64,000 nucleotides of DNA, from NCBI GenBank assembly GCA_964609825.1, contig CAZSSH010000002.1:434001-498000 (forward strand). The letters are read 5' to 3'. Position numbers and translations under genes: made by a program. Under the pieces are notes generated by a model. The model ran no database searches. It was not told where the DNA came from and saw nothing but the letters and a program-made list of their open reading frames with translations. Origin of the DNA: CAZSSH01 sp964609825. GTDB taxonomy: Bacteria > Verrucomicrobiota > Lentisphaeria > Victivallales > Victivallaceae. This document shows positions 40,887 through 50,335 of the stretch, in pieces (position 1 is the first letter of the stretch; every line of letters starts with the position of its first letter).

Positions 40887-42420
40887 TTTGGCAATACCAA
40901 TCGGGGTTGATATTGAGTTTATTGATCTTGTAATGCATGACGCGCGGCGACAAGGCGAGACTGCGCCCGGCCGCTGACATGTTGCCGTTGTGCTTCTTTA
41001 AGGCCTCGACGATCAGCTCGCGCTCAAACGAGTTGACCATCACCTCAAACGACGCATTGCCGTCAGGGAGAAGCTCGGAGTCGTTTTCTTTGCCGGTTTG
41101 CAGCGACGGCGGCAGATTGTAGCCGTGGATGCAATCATCGGTCGAGGTCAGGACTGCTCGCTCAATGCAGTTTTCCAGTTCGCGCACGTTGCCGGGCCAA
41201 TGATAGCTCATCAGCATGTTGATGGTCGGCGTGGAGAGGCGCTTGACGTTTTTATTGTACTTGAGATTGTGCTTGGCGATGAAATGCTCGGCCAATAAAA
41301 TAATATCGCAGCGGCGCTTGGACAAATCGGGGAGCGTAATCGGGAAAATATTGAGCCGGTAGTACAAGTCCTCGCGGAATTTCCCCTCGGCCATCAGCTG
41401 CTCCAGATTGCGGCTGGTCGCGGCCAAAAGCCGCACGTCGCTTTTGAGCTCCTCATTGCTGCCGATGCGCGAAAAGGTGCGCTCCTGTATGAAGCGGAGG
41501 AGCTTGACTTGTGTTTGCAACGTCAAATCTCCCACTTCGTCCAAAAACAAGGTTCCTTTGTTGGCGGCCTCGACGCGGCCGATACGGCGGTTGACGGCGC
41601 CCGTAAACGCGCCTTTTTCGTGGCCGAAGAGCTCGCTCTCGACCAGATTTTCGGGCAATGCCGCGCAGTTGAGGGTTACAAACGGCTCCTCGCTGCGGGT
41701 GCTCAATTGGCGAATCGCGTTGGCAACCAGCTCTTTGCCGGTGCCGGAGCTGCCGCGGATTAATACCGTGGCGTTGCTCGGGGCGACCTGATGGATTTGC
41801 TCATAAATTTTTTGCATCGAGCGGCAGTTGCCGATGAGTTCGCCGGGATTGTTGCTGGCGGCGTTAAGGGCGTCGCGCAGCTGCTTGTTTTCTTTGAGGA
41901 GGTTGGTTTTTTCCTCGATTTCCATCTGCGAGACGTTGACCGCCTCGGCGGTAAGATTGCCGACGATTTCGAGGAATTTCAAATCTTCCTCCAACTTGAC
42001 ATGCGGCTCGACTTTGCGGTCGATGCTTAACGTGCCGACGATCTTCTCCATGCAGCAAATCGGCACACACAAAAAAGCGATGCCTTTTTCGCTTTTGCGC
42101 GTGCCGGTGCGGTTGAGGAAGCGTTTATCGAGGGAAATATCGGGGACCAACTGCGGGACGCCGGTCTCGGCCACGGTCCCGGTGATCCCTTCGCCGAGGC
42201 GGTAGCGGCCCTTCTTTTTGGCGGACTCCTCGAGCCCGTGCGAGACCTCGATTTCGAAAACGTCGCCGTGCCGGAGCGTGAAGGTGCCGCGGAGCATCCC
42301 CATTTTTTGGTGCAAAATCTCCAACACGGTTTTTAACAGCGTGTTGACATTGCGCTGGTGTACGACGGCGGTGCTGATTTCGCCCAGTACCGCCAGTTCA
42401 TGTTTTAGCTGATTTTCCAT
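40876..42420 (-). CDS. NifA-type sigma-54 activator with GAF domain
   Basis: A 514-residue enhancer-binding protein. A GAF domain covers about residues 20-165 (RLGEGITGTVAETGVPQLV, AFLCVPICC). A short coiled linker leads to the AAA+ domain with Walker A GSSGTGKE (223-230), the canonical GAFTGA loop (270-275), Walker B GTLFLDE and HWPGNVRELEN. A Fis-type HTH closes it (HNGNMSAAGRSLALSPRVMHY). GAF domains of NifA proteins sense 2-oxoglutarate or nitrogen status. It is the fifth gene of the gltB operon, overlapping dapL by 16 bp, so a plausible autoregulatory activator of the gltB and glnA sigma-54 promoters. No nif structural genes are in view. Confidence 0.93.
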   Translation of the reverse strand: MENQLKHELAVLGEISTAVVHQRNVNTLLKTVLEILHQKMGMLRGTFTLRHGDVFEIEVSHGLEESAKKKGRYRLGEGITGTVAETGVPQLVPDISLDKRFLNRTGTRKSEKGIAFLCVPICCMEKIVGTLSIDRKVEPHVKLEEDLKFLEIVGNLTAEAVNVSQMEIEEKTNLLKENKQLRDALNAASNNPGELIGNCRSMQKIYEQIHQVAPSNATVLIRGSSGTGKELVANAIRQLSTRSEEPFVTLNCAALPENLVESELFGHEKGAFTGAVNRRIGRVEAANKGTLFLDEVGDLTLQTQVKLLRFIQERTFSRIGSNEELKSDVRLLAATSRNLEQLMAEGKFREDLYYRLNIFPITLPDLSKRRCDIILLAEHFIAKHNLKYNKNVKRLSTPTINMLMSYHWPGNVRELENCIERAVLTSTDDCIHGYNLPPSLQTGKENDSELLPDGNASFEVMVNSFERELIVEALKKHNGNMSAAGRSLALSPRVMHYKINKLNINPDWYCQNDK

Positions 42421-43589
42421 TTACCGATGCGTTCCATTGCCTCAATGGTGCGTTCGCGGTTGCCGAATGCGGTCAACCGGAAATAACCTTCGCCGCATTT
42501 GCCGAATCCGACGCCCGGAGTCCCGACCACATGGCAATGTTGTAACAAATCATCAAAGAACTCCATGGACGAGCGTTTCCCCGGGAGCTGCCACCAAATA
42601 TACGGCGCATTTTCCCCGCCATAAGTAATATAGCCCATATTTTTTAAATGTCCACGGATAATTTCAGCATTTTTCATATAATATTGAATTTGCTCTTTGA
42701 TCTCGCGTTTGCCGCTCTCGCTGTAGATGGCTTCGGCCCCGCGCTGGACGATGTAGGAGACCCCGTTGAACTTGGTCGTCTGACGGCGGCGCCACAAGGC
42801 GTTGAGGTTGTCCGGCAGCGATTTGGGCACCACGGTGTAGGCACAGCGCGTACCGGTGAAGCCCGCCGTCTTGGAGAAGGAGCGGAACTCGATGGCGACT
42901 TCGCGTGCCCCTTCGATTTCGTAAATGCTGCGGGGAAGCGTCTTGTCCTGAATGTAGGACTCATAGGCGCTGTCAAACAAAATCAACGATTTGTGCTCCC
43001 GCGCATAATCGACAAACTTTTTGAGCTCGGCCTTGGTCATCACCGTCCCTGTCGGGTTGTTGGGCGAGCAAAGATAAATCACATCGGCCGGTTGCTTGGG
43101 GAGCTCGGGCACAAAGTTGTTTTGGCCGAGGCACTCCATATAGGTCATGGTGCTCTGACGCCCGGCGATGAGGTTGCTGTCGCGGTAGACGGGATAGACA
43201 GGGTCACCGATGGCCACCATGTTGTCCGTGTCAAAGAGCTCCTGGATGTTGGCCACGTCGCACTTGGATCCGTCGCTCACAAAGACTTCATCGGCGGCGA
43301 TGTCAAGGTTGCGCGAACGGTAATCGTTTTGGACGATCGCCTCAAGTAAAAACTCATACCCCTGCTCCGGGCCGTAGCCGCGGAAAGTTTTGGCGTCGGC
43401 CATTTCGGCGGTCGCCTTTTGGATCGCGCTAATCACGCTCGGCGCCAGCGGCAGAGTCACGTCGCCGATGCCCATGCGGATCAGGTCCGCCTGCGGGTTG
43501 GCACTTTTGAATTGATTGATCTTGCGGCTGATTTCAGCAAAGAGATAGTTGCCGCCCAAAAGATCGAAATTGCGGTTCACCTTAAACAT
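42405..43589 (-). CDS. dapL: LL-diaminopimelate aminotransferase
   Basis: A 394-residue fold-type I aminotransferase forming LL-diaminopimelate directly from tetrahydrodipicolinate, a route found in plants, Chlamydiae and PVC relatives. NRNFDLLGGNYLFAEISRKI, RMGIGDVTLPLAP and FVSDGSKCDVANIQ are DapL hallmarks; SFSKTAGFTGTRCAY carries the PLP lysine. The ATG at 43589 is seven bases after AAGGA, which lies in the end of dapF; a TTG five codons upstream is not supported. It overlaps dapF by 8 bp and the activator gene by 16 bp. The adjacent dapF completes the route to meso-DAP. Confidence 0.96.
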   Translation of the reverse strand: MFKVNRNFDLLGGNYLFAEISRKINQFKSANPQADLIRMGIGDVTLPLAPSVISAIQKATAEMADAKTFRGYGPEQGYEFLLEAIVQNDYRSRNLDIAADEVFVSDGSKCDVANIQELFDTDNMVAIGDPVYPVYRDSNLIAGRQSTMTYMECLGQNNFVPELPKQPADVIYLCSPNNPTGTVMTKAELKKFVDYAREHKSLILFDSAYESYIQDKTLPRSIYEIEGAREVAIEFRSFSKTAGFTGTRCAYTVVPKSLPDNLNALWRRRQTTKFNGVSYIVQRGAEAIYSESGKREIKEQIQYYMKNAEIIRGHLKNMGYITYGGENAPYIWWQLPGKRSSMEFFDDLLQHCHVVGTPGVGFGKCGEGYFRLTAFGNRERTIEAMERIGKWKIS

Positions 43590-44337
43590 AATACGTTCCT
43601 TCAAAGACGGCGGTGGCGTCGCCGGTCATGTAAATATGGTTGTCATCACTTTGCCACTCGATCAACAGCTCGCCGCCGTCCAAAATTACCGTCGCTTTGC
43701 GGGCGGTCCGCTTGGTAATCACTCCGGCGACCAGCGTGGCGCAGCTGCCGGTGCCGCACGCCATGGTAATGCCGCAGCCGCGCTCCCACACCCGCATGCG
43801 GATGCGGTCAGGCGCGAGCACCTTGGCAAACTCGATGTTGCTCTTGTTGGGGAAATAGGGGTGCACCTCAAGCTTGCTCCCGTCGGCGGTCAGGTCGACG
43901 GTGTCAAGGTCATCCGGGAAAATCACAAAATGAGGGTTGCCCATCGAGATTTCGCTCCCGGTGTAGTTGTTGAGCTCAATCGACTCGGCCAACACCTTGG
44001 GTTCGCCCATGTCGACGCGGACGGTGCCGTCGATCAAGAGCTCGGGGCGGATCAATCCAGCTTTGGTTTCAAGCTCGATGACCCCCGGGATATTGAGGTA
44101 CTTGGCGACGCAGCGGGTGGCGTTGCCGCACATTTCGCACTCGGAGCCGTCGGAGTTAAAGATCCGCATCTGGAAGCGGTTGCCGCCCCCCAGATCGCGG
44201 ACAATCACCAGTCCGTCGGCGCCGATGCCCAAGTGGCGGTTGCACACCTTTTGGGCGATCGCCTGATAGTCAAAGTCGTCAACGGCTTTGACGATGACGA
44301 AATCGTTACCGAGGCCGTGGTACTTGACGAAATTCAT
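43582..44337 (-). CDS. dapF: Diaminopimelate epimerase
   Basis: A 251-residue two-base racemase converting LL- to meso-diaminopimelate for lysine and peptidoglycan. The first catalytic Cys is in ECEMCGNATRC (Cys70) and the second in MACGTGSCA. YHGLGNDFVIV and SMGNPHFVIF complete the family pattern. It overlaps gltD by four bases and dapL by eight, so it is embedded in the gltB operon. Linking DAP synthesis to glutamate synthase fits, since glutamate is the amino donor for DapL. Confidence 0.97.
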   Translation of the reverse strand: MNFVKYHGLGNDFVIVKAVDDFDYQAIAQKVCNRHLGIGADGLVIVRDLGGGNRFQMRIFNSDGSECEMCGNATRCVAKYLNIPGVIELETKAGLIRPELLIDGTVRVDMGEPKVLAESIELNNYTGSEISMGNPHFVIFPDDLDTVDLTADGSKLEVHPYFPNKSNIEFAKVLAPDRIRMRVWERGCGITMACGTGSCATLVAGVITKRTARKATVILDGGELLIEWQSDDNHIYMTGDATAVFEGTYYV

Positions 44338-45644
44338 TTGGCCTCCAAAAAGTCATGCGCCTTTTGGGCGATGTCTTTGGCATGGGCCATGGCGCGGACG
44401 ACCAGGCTCGGGCCGTTGGCGGCGTCGCCGGCAACGAAGACATTGGCGGCGTCATACTTGTGCTCGGGCTTGAGGAAACCCATCGCGAGAAACACCAGGT
44501 CGGCCTTGATGACCTCTTCGGTGCCGGCGACGGGGGCAAATTTGACCGGGCGTCCGTCGGGAGTGAGCTCCCAGTTGACCTGTTGGACTTCGACGCCGGT
44601 GATTTTGCCGTCGGCGCTGATGAATTTGTTGGTCTGCAGGCTCCAGCGGCGCTCGCCGCCCTCTTTTTGGCTTGAAGAGGTGCGGAGCTTGTAAGGCCAC
44701 AGCGGCCACGGAGTGGACTCGGATCGGCCTTGCGGGGGCTCGGGCATGATTTCGATTTGGAGAATGCTCTTGGCCTCCTGACGGACCGACAAGCCGACGC
44801 AGTCGCTGCCGGTGTCGCCGCCGCCGATGATCAGCACGTTGCGGCCCTTGGCCGAAACCGCGCCGTTGAGGAAATCGAGGGCAAAATAGATGCCATCGGT
44901 CTCACGGCCGGGCGCTTTAAGGTCGCGCGGCTCGGGAGTCCCGCAGCAGACGATCACCGCGTCAAAGTGACGGGTGAGGTAGTCCATTGAGATGTCCTTG
45001 CCGACGGCGGTGTGATAGGTAAACTCGATCCCGGATTGTTCCATGATCTTGATGCGGCGGTCGATCACATTTTTGGCCAGCTTAAACGGCGGGATGCCGT
45101 AGCGCAACAGGCCGCCGGCTTTGGCATTGCGCTCAAAGACGGTGACTTTGTAGCCGAGTCCGTTGAGTTTGATCGCGGCGGCGAGACCGGCCGGGCCGGC
45201 GCCGATGACGGCGACTTTTTTGCCGTTGCGGACCGGGTTTTCGGGCTTGACCCAGTTGTTTTTAAAGGCGGTCTCGACGACCAGCTTCTCGAGCTGGCGG
45301 ACCATCACCGGCTCAAGACTGATCCCGGCGGTGCACGATCCTTCGCAAAGGGCCGGGCAGACGCGGGAGGTGAATTCCGGCATCTGGCTCGTCGAGCTCA
45401 AAAGCTCCCACGCGCCCTCAAAGTTGTTTTTGTGGACGGCGGCGTTGATTTCGGGGATGATGTTATGCAGCGGGCAGCCGGCACCGTGGCAAAACGGAAT
45501 CCCGCAATTCATGCAGCGGCTGGCTTGCTCGCGCAACTCCTCGACGGTGAACTCGCGCTCGACTTCGTGGTAGTCGTTTTTGCGCTCGTCCACCGGACGG
45601 TAGACGTCGTCAATGCGCTTGATATTGATAAAATCTTTGCTCAT
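44334..45644 (-). CDS. gltD: Glutamate synthase [NADPH] small subunit
   Basis: A 436-residue flavoprotein that feeds electrons from NAD(P)H to the large subunit. The N-terminal Fe-S domain has CMNCGIPFCHGAGCPLHN and further cysteines near VCPALCEGSC. Two dinucleotide folds follow: VAVIGAGPAGLAAA for FAD and VLIIGGGDTGSDCVG for NAD(P)H. The end carries NVFVAGDAANGPSLVVRA. It begins 2 bp after gltB stops and overlaps dapF by four bases. Confidence 0.97.
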   Translation of the reverse strand: MSKDFINIKRIDDVYRPVDERKNDYHEVEREFTVEELREQASRCMNCGIPFCHGAGCPLHNIIPEINAAVHKNNFEGAWELLSSTSQMPEFTSRVCPALCEGSCTAGISLEPVMVRQLEKLVVETAFKNNWVKPENPVRNGKKVAVIGAGPAGLAAAIKLNGLGYKVTVFERNAKAGGLLRYGIPPFKLAKNVIDRRIKIMEQSGIEFTYHTAVGKDISMDYLTRHFDAVIVCCGTPEPRDLKAPGRETDGIYFALDFLNGAVSAKGRNVLIIGGGDTGSDCVGLSVRQEAKSILQIEIMPEPPQGRSESTPWPLWPYKLRTSSSQKEGGERRWSLQTNKFISADGKITGVEVQQVNWELTPDGRPVKFAPVAGTEEVIKADLVFLAMGFLKPEHKYDAANVFVAGDAANGPSLVVRAMAHAKDIAQKAHDFLEAK

Positions 45645-45646
45645 GA

Positions 45647-48600
45647 TTATTTCTCCTGCTTGGCCATTTTGGCTAATAACTGTTTATACTCGACCGGGAA
45701 GACCTTGACGAAACGGTTTCTCTCGTTTTCCCAGTTGTTCAAAATCTGCTGCGCTTTTTTGCTGCCGGTTTCGGCGAGATGCTGCTCAATGAGGGCAGTC
45801 AGCTCGGCCTCGTCCTTTGACCCGGGGACGATGGTCTCCAGATCAACGGTGTCGAGGTTGCAGCGCAGGTCAAAGTCATTGTTTTGGTCGTAAACATAGG
45901 CGATCCCGCCCGACATCCCGGCGGCGAAGTTGACGCCGGTCGGACCGAGGACGACCACGCGGCCGCCGGTCATGTATTCGCAGCCGTGGTCGCCGCCGCC
46001 CTCGAGCACCATGTGGATGCCGCTGTTGCGGATGGCGAAGCGCTCGCCGACGAGACCGTTGAGGAAAATCTTGCCGGAGGTGCCGCCGTAACCGATGACG
46101 TTGCCGGCGATGACGTTTTCGCTGGCGACGAAGTGCGAGTTTTCCGGCACTTTGACGACGATTTTACCGCCGGAGAGGCCTTTGCCGACAAAGTCGTTGG
46201 CTTCCCCGGTGAGCTCCAAGGTGACGCCCGGCGCGAGGAAAGCGCCGAAGCTCTGTCCGGCACAGCCGTTGAGGCAAATCTTGAAGCAGTCCTCGGGGAG
46301 TCCCGCCGCGCCGTACTGGCGGACGATGGTGCTCGAGAGCGTCGTCCCGACGGTGCGGTCGGTGTTGGCGACCGAGAGATTGAGCTCGGTGGGGTGGCCG
46401 GTCTTGAGGTTTTGCGCCAATTTGGGCAAGAGCTGGGTTTGGTCAAAGCTCTGGTCGGGCTCGACGCGTTTCACGAAGCGGACGTGTTCGCCCTCGACGC
46501 GCTCAAAAATCTTGCTGAAATCGAGATTCTTGGTTTTGAAGAACTCAATGGCTTTATTCATCTTGAGTAAATCGCTGCGGCCCACGGCGTCGTTAAGCGA
46601 GCGCAAGCCGAGTTGGGCGAGGTACTCGCGCACTTCGCCGGCGAGCAGCCGGAGGAAGTTCTCGATGTATTCGGGTTTGCCCTTGAAACATTTGCGCAGC
46701 TCGGGGTCCTGGGTGGCGACGCCGACCGGGCAGTTGTTTTCGTGGCATTTGCGCATCATCACGCAGCCGAGGCAGACCAGCAACGTGGTCGCAAAGCCGA
46801 ATTCTTCGGCGCCGAGCAAGGCGCCGATGACGACGTCGCGGCCGGTTTTGAGCTGGCCGTCGACCTGCAAACGGACGCGGTCGCGGAGATGGTTCAAGAC
46901 CAGTGTCTGCTGGGTTTCGGCCAAGCCGAGTTCCCACGGCAAACCGGCATGCTTGATGCTGGTTAACGGCGAAGCGCCGGTGCCGCCGTCATGGCCGCTG
47001 ATCAAAATCACGTCGGCGTGAGCCTTGGCCACCCCGGCAGCAATCGTCCCGACGCCGACTTCGGACACCAGTTTGACCGACACGCGCGCTTCCAAATTGG
47101 AGTTGCGCAAGTCGTAAATCAGCTGGGCCAAGTCCTCAATCGAGTAAATATCGTGGTGCGGCGGCGGTGAGATCAAAGTCACGTTGGGCGTCGAGTGACG
47201 GACGCGGGCGATGTACTCGTCAACCTTGTGGCCGGGCAATTGACCGCCTTCGCCGGGTTTGGCCCCCTGCGCCATTTTGATCTGCAATTCTTTGGCGTGG
47301 GCCAAGTAGTCGATGGTGACGCCGAAACGGCCGCTGGCGATCTGGCGGATCGCACTTTTGCGGTCTTCGCCGTTGATGCCGGGCTTGGCGCGCTCGGGGT
47401 CTTCGCCGCCCTCTCCGCTGTTGCTCATGGCGCCGAGGCGGTTCATGGCAATGGCAATGGCTTCGTGCGCTTCGGGGCTCAGCGAGCCCAGCGACATCGC
47501 GCCGGAGACAAAGTGGCTGATGATCGACTCGATGCTCTCGACTTCGCTGATATCAATGCTTTTGGTCGGGGCAAACTCGAACAAGCCGCGCAAGGTGCAC
47601 AAGTAAGTGCTCTGGTCGTTGATGAGCTTGGCATATTCTTTGTACTTGACCTGATTGTTTTCCTGAACCGCCTGACGGAAGAAAGACAAGCTTTGCGGCG
47701 TCCACAAGTGCTGCTCTCCGGTCTGGCGGAACGCATATTCGCCGCCCGTGGGCAACAGTTTGCTCGGGACATTTTGGTGCATATAGCGCTCGACGCACTC
47801 GCGCTCGATGTCTTCGATCTTGAGTCCGCCGATGCGTGACGCGGTGCCGGGGAAATACTTGTCGATCACGGTCTTGTCGAGGCCGACCGCTTCAAAGATC
47901 TGCGCCGAGCGGTAGCTGCGCAGGGTCGAGATCCCCATTTTGGACATGATTTTAAGCAGGCCCTTGTCAACCGCGTTGATGTAGTTTTCGGCCGCTTTGA
48001 CCGGGTCGGCGGCAATCTGACCGCTCTGGGAGAGGTCGCTCACGCACTGCAAGGCCAAATACGGGTTGACGGCGGTGACGCCGTAGCCGATGAGCAGCGC
48101 AAAATGCATGATTTCACGCACTTCGCCGGATTGGACGATGAGCCCCACCGGCGGCCGCAAGCCGTGGTTGACCAAGGTGCGGTTGACCGCGGCGGCGGCG
48201 AGCAACGCCGGGATCGGCATCACGCCCTCGCCGAGGTTGCGGTCGGAGAGGATTAAAATGCGTTTGCCGCTCTTGACTTCGGCGACCGCCTTGGCGGCCA
48301 ATTCGTCAATCGAGCGCTCGAGGTTGCCGGTCCAGCCCATCGGGATGGTGACGCTGGCAAACAACGGATCCTTGATCTTGGTAAGCCGGGTGACTTCCTC
48401 GTCGGTCAGCACCGGGCGCGGCAGCTTGATCAACTTGGCGTGGCCGGCTTCTTCGGTCAAAATATTACCGCTGTTGCCGATGTAGGTCATGAGACTCATC
48501 ACCAATTCTTCGCGGATCGGGTCGATGGGCGGGTTGGTGACCTGGGCAAACAACTGCTTAAAGTAGTTGTACAACAGCGGCGTCTTTTTGGAGAAAACCG

Positions 48601-50074
48601 CCAGCGCGCTGTCATTGCCCATCGAGCCGGTGGGCTCGTGGCCGGTGGCGGCCATGCTTTTGACAATCACATCGACATCCTCATTGCTCCAATGAAACAA
48701 ACGCTGCTGGTCGAAAAGGTTTTCGGTTGCCTGCGAGGCGGTGACGGAGGCGAACAAACCATTAATGACAATTTTGTTACTTTCCACCCAGCGACGGTAA
48801 GGTTTCTGGCGGGCGAGGAAGTTTTTGAGCTCGTTGTCAAAAACCAAACGGTGATTGACCAAGTCGCAGTAAATCATTTCGCCCGGCTTGAGACGGCCCT
48901 TGCGGACGACGTTGCAGGCGGGGATGTCCAAGACGCCGCTCTCGGAGGCGAGGACAAAAATGTTGTTGTTGGTCAACGTGTAGCGGGCGGGACGCAAACC
49001 GTTGCGGTCGAGCATCGCGCCGGCGTTGACCCCGTCGGAAAAAGCCACGGCGGCGGGACCGTCCCACGGCTCCATCAAGGAGGAGTGGTACTCGAAAAAT
49101 CCGCGTACGTCTTTGCCCATGTAGTACTTCTGACCCCAGGCCTGCGGCATCAGCATCATCATCGCGTGCGGCAGACTGCGGCCGGCGAGGACGAGCAATT
49201 CGAGCATATTGTCGAGGCAGCCCGAGTCGCTGAGCCCCTCCTGGATCAACGGCAGACAACGCTTGAGATCGTCGCCAAAAAGTTCACTCTTAAACAGCGG
49301 CTCGCGGGCCAGCTCCTGATTGAGGTTGCCGCGCAGGGTGTTGATTTCCCCGTTGTGGGCCAAGTAGCGATAGGGGTGCGCCAAGTTCCACGTGGGGAAG
49401 GTGTTGGTGCTGTAGCGCTGGTGGACCAAGGCGAGCGGGGAGATGAAATCGGCGTCGCGGAGGTCCTGATAAAAGCCGTCGATCTGGGTGGCGAGGAGTA
49501 ACCCTTTGTAGACGACGGTGCGGCAGGAGAAGCTGCAAAGACAGATATTGGCGGTGTGCTTCTCAATGGTGCGGCGGGTGACGAAAAGTTTGCGCTCAAA
49601 GGCGTCGGCGTCGGCGAAATCACCGGCGACAAACAGCTGGCGGATGCGCGGCATGGTGCTGCGGGCGTTTTTGCCGATGGCGGCGGAGTCGACCGGGACG
49701 TCGCGCCATCCGAGAACCTTAAGTTTTTCCTGCTCAACGGTTTTCTCGATCAAAGCTTCGGAGCCTTCGCCTCCGAAAATCATCGCGATGGCGTATTTGC
49801 CCGCGGCGGGAAGCTCGAAATTGACATGCTTGCGGAAGAAGCCGTCCGGGATGGCCATCAAAATCCCGGCGCCGTCGCCGGTCTCCGGGTCGCCGCCCGC
49901 GGCGCCGCGGTGCATCAGGCGTTTGAGTACGGTAATACCCATCTGGACAATCTCATGGCTGGCGCAATTGTCAATGGAGGCAACTAAGCCGACACCGCAA
50001 GCATCGTGTTCGTTTTTAAAGCTGTACAACCCGATGTCCGGCATCGGCGGAAGCTGTCGAATTTCCTGGTTCAT
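45647..50074 (-). CDS. gltB: Glutamate synthase large subunit
   Basis: A 1475-residue enzyme making two glutamates from glutamine and 2-oxoglutarate. The start is the ATG at 50074, preceded by AAAGGA, rather than one five codons upstream. A 25-residue propeptide precedes Cys26 in HDACGVGLVAS, the N-terminal nucleophile of the amidotransferase domain. The central and FMN domains follow (SNSGEGGEDPERA, ISGHDGGTGASPLTS), with the 3Fe-4S cysteines in GCVMMRKCHENNCPVG. The C-terminal beta-helix is complete. It is the first gene of a seven-gene minus-strand operon under the sigma-54 promoter at 50136-50154. Confidence 0.98.
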   Translation of the reverse strand: MNQEIRQLPPMPDIGLYSFKNEHDACGVGLVASIDNCASHEIVQMGITVLKRLMHRGAAGGDPETGDGAGILMAIPDGFFRKHVNFELPAAGKYAIAMIFGGEGSEALIEKTVEQEKLKVLGWRDVPVDSAAIGKNARSTMPRIRQLFVAGDFADADAFERKLFVTRRTIEKHTANICLCSFSCRTVVYKGLLLATQIDGFYQDLRDADFISPLALVHQRYSTNTFPTWNLAHPYRYLAHNGEINTLRGNLNQELAREPLFKSELFGDDLKRCLPLIQEGLSDSGCLDNMLELLVLAGRSLPHAMMMLMPQAWGQKYYMGKDVRGFFEYHSSLMEPWDGPAAVAFSDGVNAGAMLDRNGLRPARYTLTNNNIFVLASESGVLDIPACNVVRKGRLKPGEMIYCDLVNHRLVFDNELKNFLARQKPYRRWVESNKIVINGLFASVTASQATENLFDQQRLFHWSNEDVDVIVKSMAATGHEPTGSMGNDSALAVFSKKTPLLYNYFKQLFAQVTNPPIDPIREELVMSLMTYIGNSGNILTEEAGHAKLIKLPRPVLTDEEVTRLTKIKDPLFASVTIPMGWTGNLERSIDELAAKAVAEVKSGKRILILSDRNLGEGVMPIPALLAAAAVNRTLVNHGLRPPVGLIVQSGEVREIMHFALLIGYGVTAVNPYLALQCVSDLSQSGQIAADPVKAAENYINAVDKGLLKIMSKMGISTLRSYRSAQIFEAVGLDKTVIDKYFPGTASRIGGLKIEDIERECVERYMHQNVPSKLLPTGGEYAFRQTGEQHLWTPQSLSFFRQAVQENNQVKYKEYAKLINDQSTYLCTLRGLFEFAPTKSIDISEVESIESIISHFVSGAMSLGSLSPEAHEAIAIAMNRLGAMSNSGEGGEDPERAKPGINGEDRKSAIRQIASGRFGVTIDYLAHAKELQIKMAQGAKPGEGGQLPGHKVDEYIARVRHSTPNVTLISPPPHHDIYSIEDLAQLIYDLRNSNLEARVSVKLVSEVGVGTIAAGVAKAHADVILISGHDGGTGASPLTSIKHAGLPWELGLAETQQTLVLNHLRDRVRLQVDGQLKTGRDVVIGALLGAEEFGFATTLLVCLGCVMMRKCHENNCPVGVATQDPELRKCFKGKPEYIENFLRLLAGEVREYLAQLGLRSLNDAVGRSDLLKMNKAIEFFKTKNLDFSKIFERVEGEHVRFVKRVEPDQSFDQTQLLPKLAQNLKTGHPTELNLSVANTDRTVGTTLSSTIVRQYGAAGLPEDCFKICLNGCAGQSFGAFLAPGVTLELTGEANDFVGKGLSGGKIVVKVPENSHFVASENVIAGNVIGYGGTSGKIFLNGLVGERFAIRNSGIHMVLEGGGDHGCEYMTGGRVVVLGPTGVNFAAGMSGGIAYVYDQNNDFDLRCNLDTVDLETIVPGSKDEAELTALIEQHLAETGSKKAQQILNNWENERNRFVKVFPVEYKQLLAKMAKQEK

Positions 50075-50135
50075 AGATCCTTTCTCCATCCGCGTGTTCG
50101 CGTGTTATTTTATTTTTTTTAAAGCTTGTTCTCTA

Positions 50136-50154
50136 TAAGCAATAATCGTGCCAA
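50136..50154 (-). promoter_or_regulatory. Consensus sigma-54 promoter for the gltB operon
   Basis: Minus strand TTGGCACGATTATTGCTTA, an exact TGGCACG-N4-TTGCT match. GG lies at 50152-50151 and GC at 50140-50139, with the start predicted near 50128, about 54 bases before the gltB ATG. Confidence 0.85.
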
Positions 50155-50184
50155 AAGCGGTTTGAGGGGGGACAATCCACTTGT

Positions 50185-50232
50185 TTTACAAAATCGTAAA
50201 GCAGAAATTGGCCAAACTTACATTTTTGTAAA
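50185..50232. promoter_or_regulatory. Two inverted repeats, candidate enhancer for gltB and glnA
   Basis: TTTACAAAATCGTAAA (50185-50200) and CTTACATTTTTGTAAA (50217-50232) share TTAC-N6-GTAAA. Their centres are 32 bp apart, three helical turns. They lie about 65-97 bp upstream of the gltB start and 75-107 bp upstream of the glnA start, so one bound activator could serve both sigma-54 promoters. Confidence 0.65.
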
Positions 50233-50272
50233 CTCTGAGCATGGACGATGCCCGGTTTTCCCTCAGATTGAG

Positions 50273-50290
50273 TTGGCATAAATCTTGCTA
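50273..50290 (+). promoter_or_regulatory. Sigma-54 promoter for glnA
   Basis: TTGGCATAAATCTTGCTA has GG at 50275-50276 and GC at 50287-50288, the exact -24/-12 spacing. Only the C after TGGCA differs from the core consensus. The start is predicted near 50300, 36 bases before the ATG. Confidence 0.8.
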
Positions 50291-50335
50291 ACTATGTTTC
50301 AGGCGTAACCTAAATGACACGAAAGGACATCAAAC

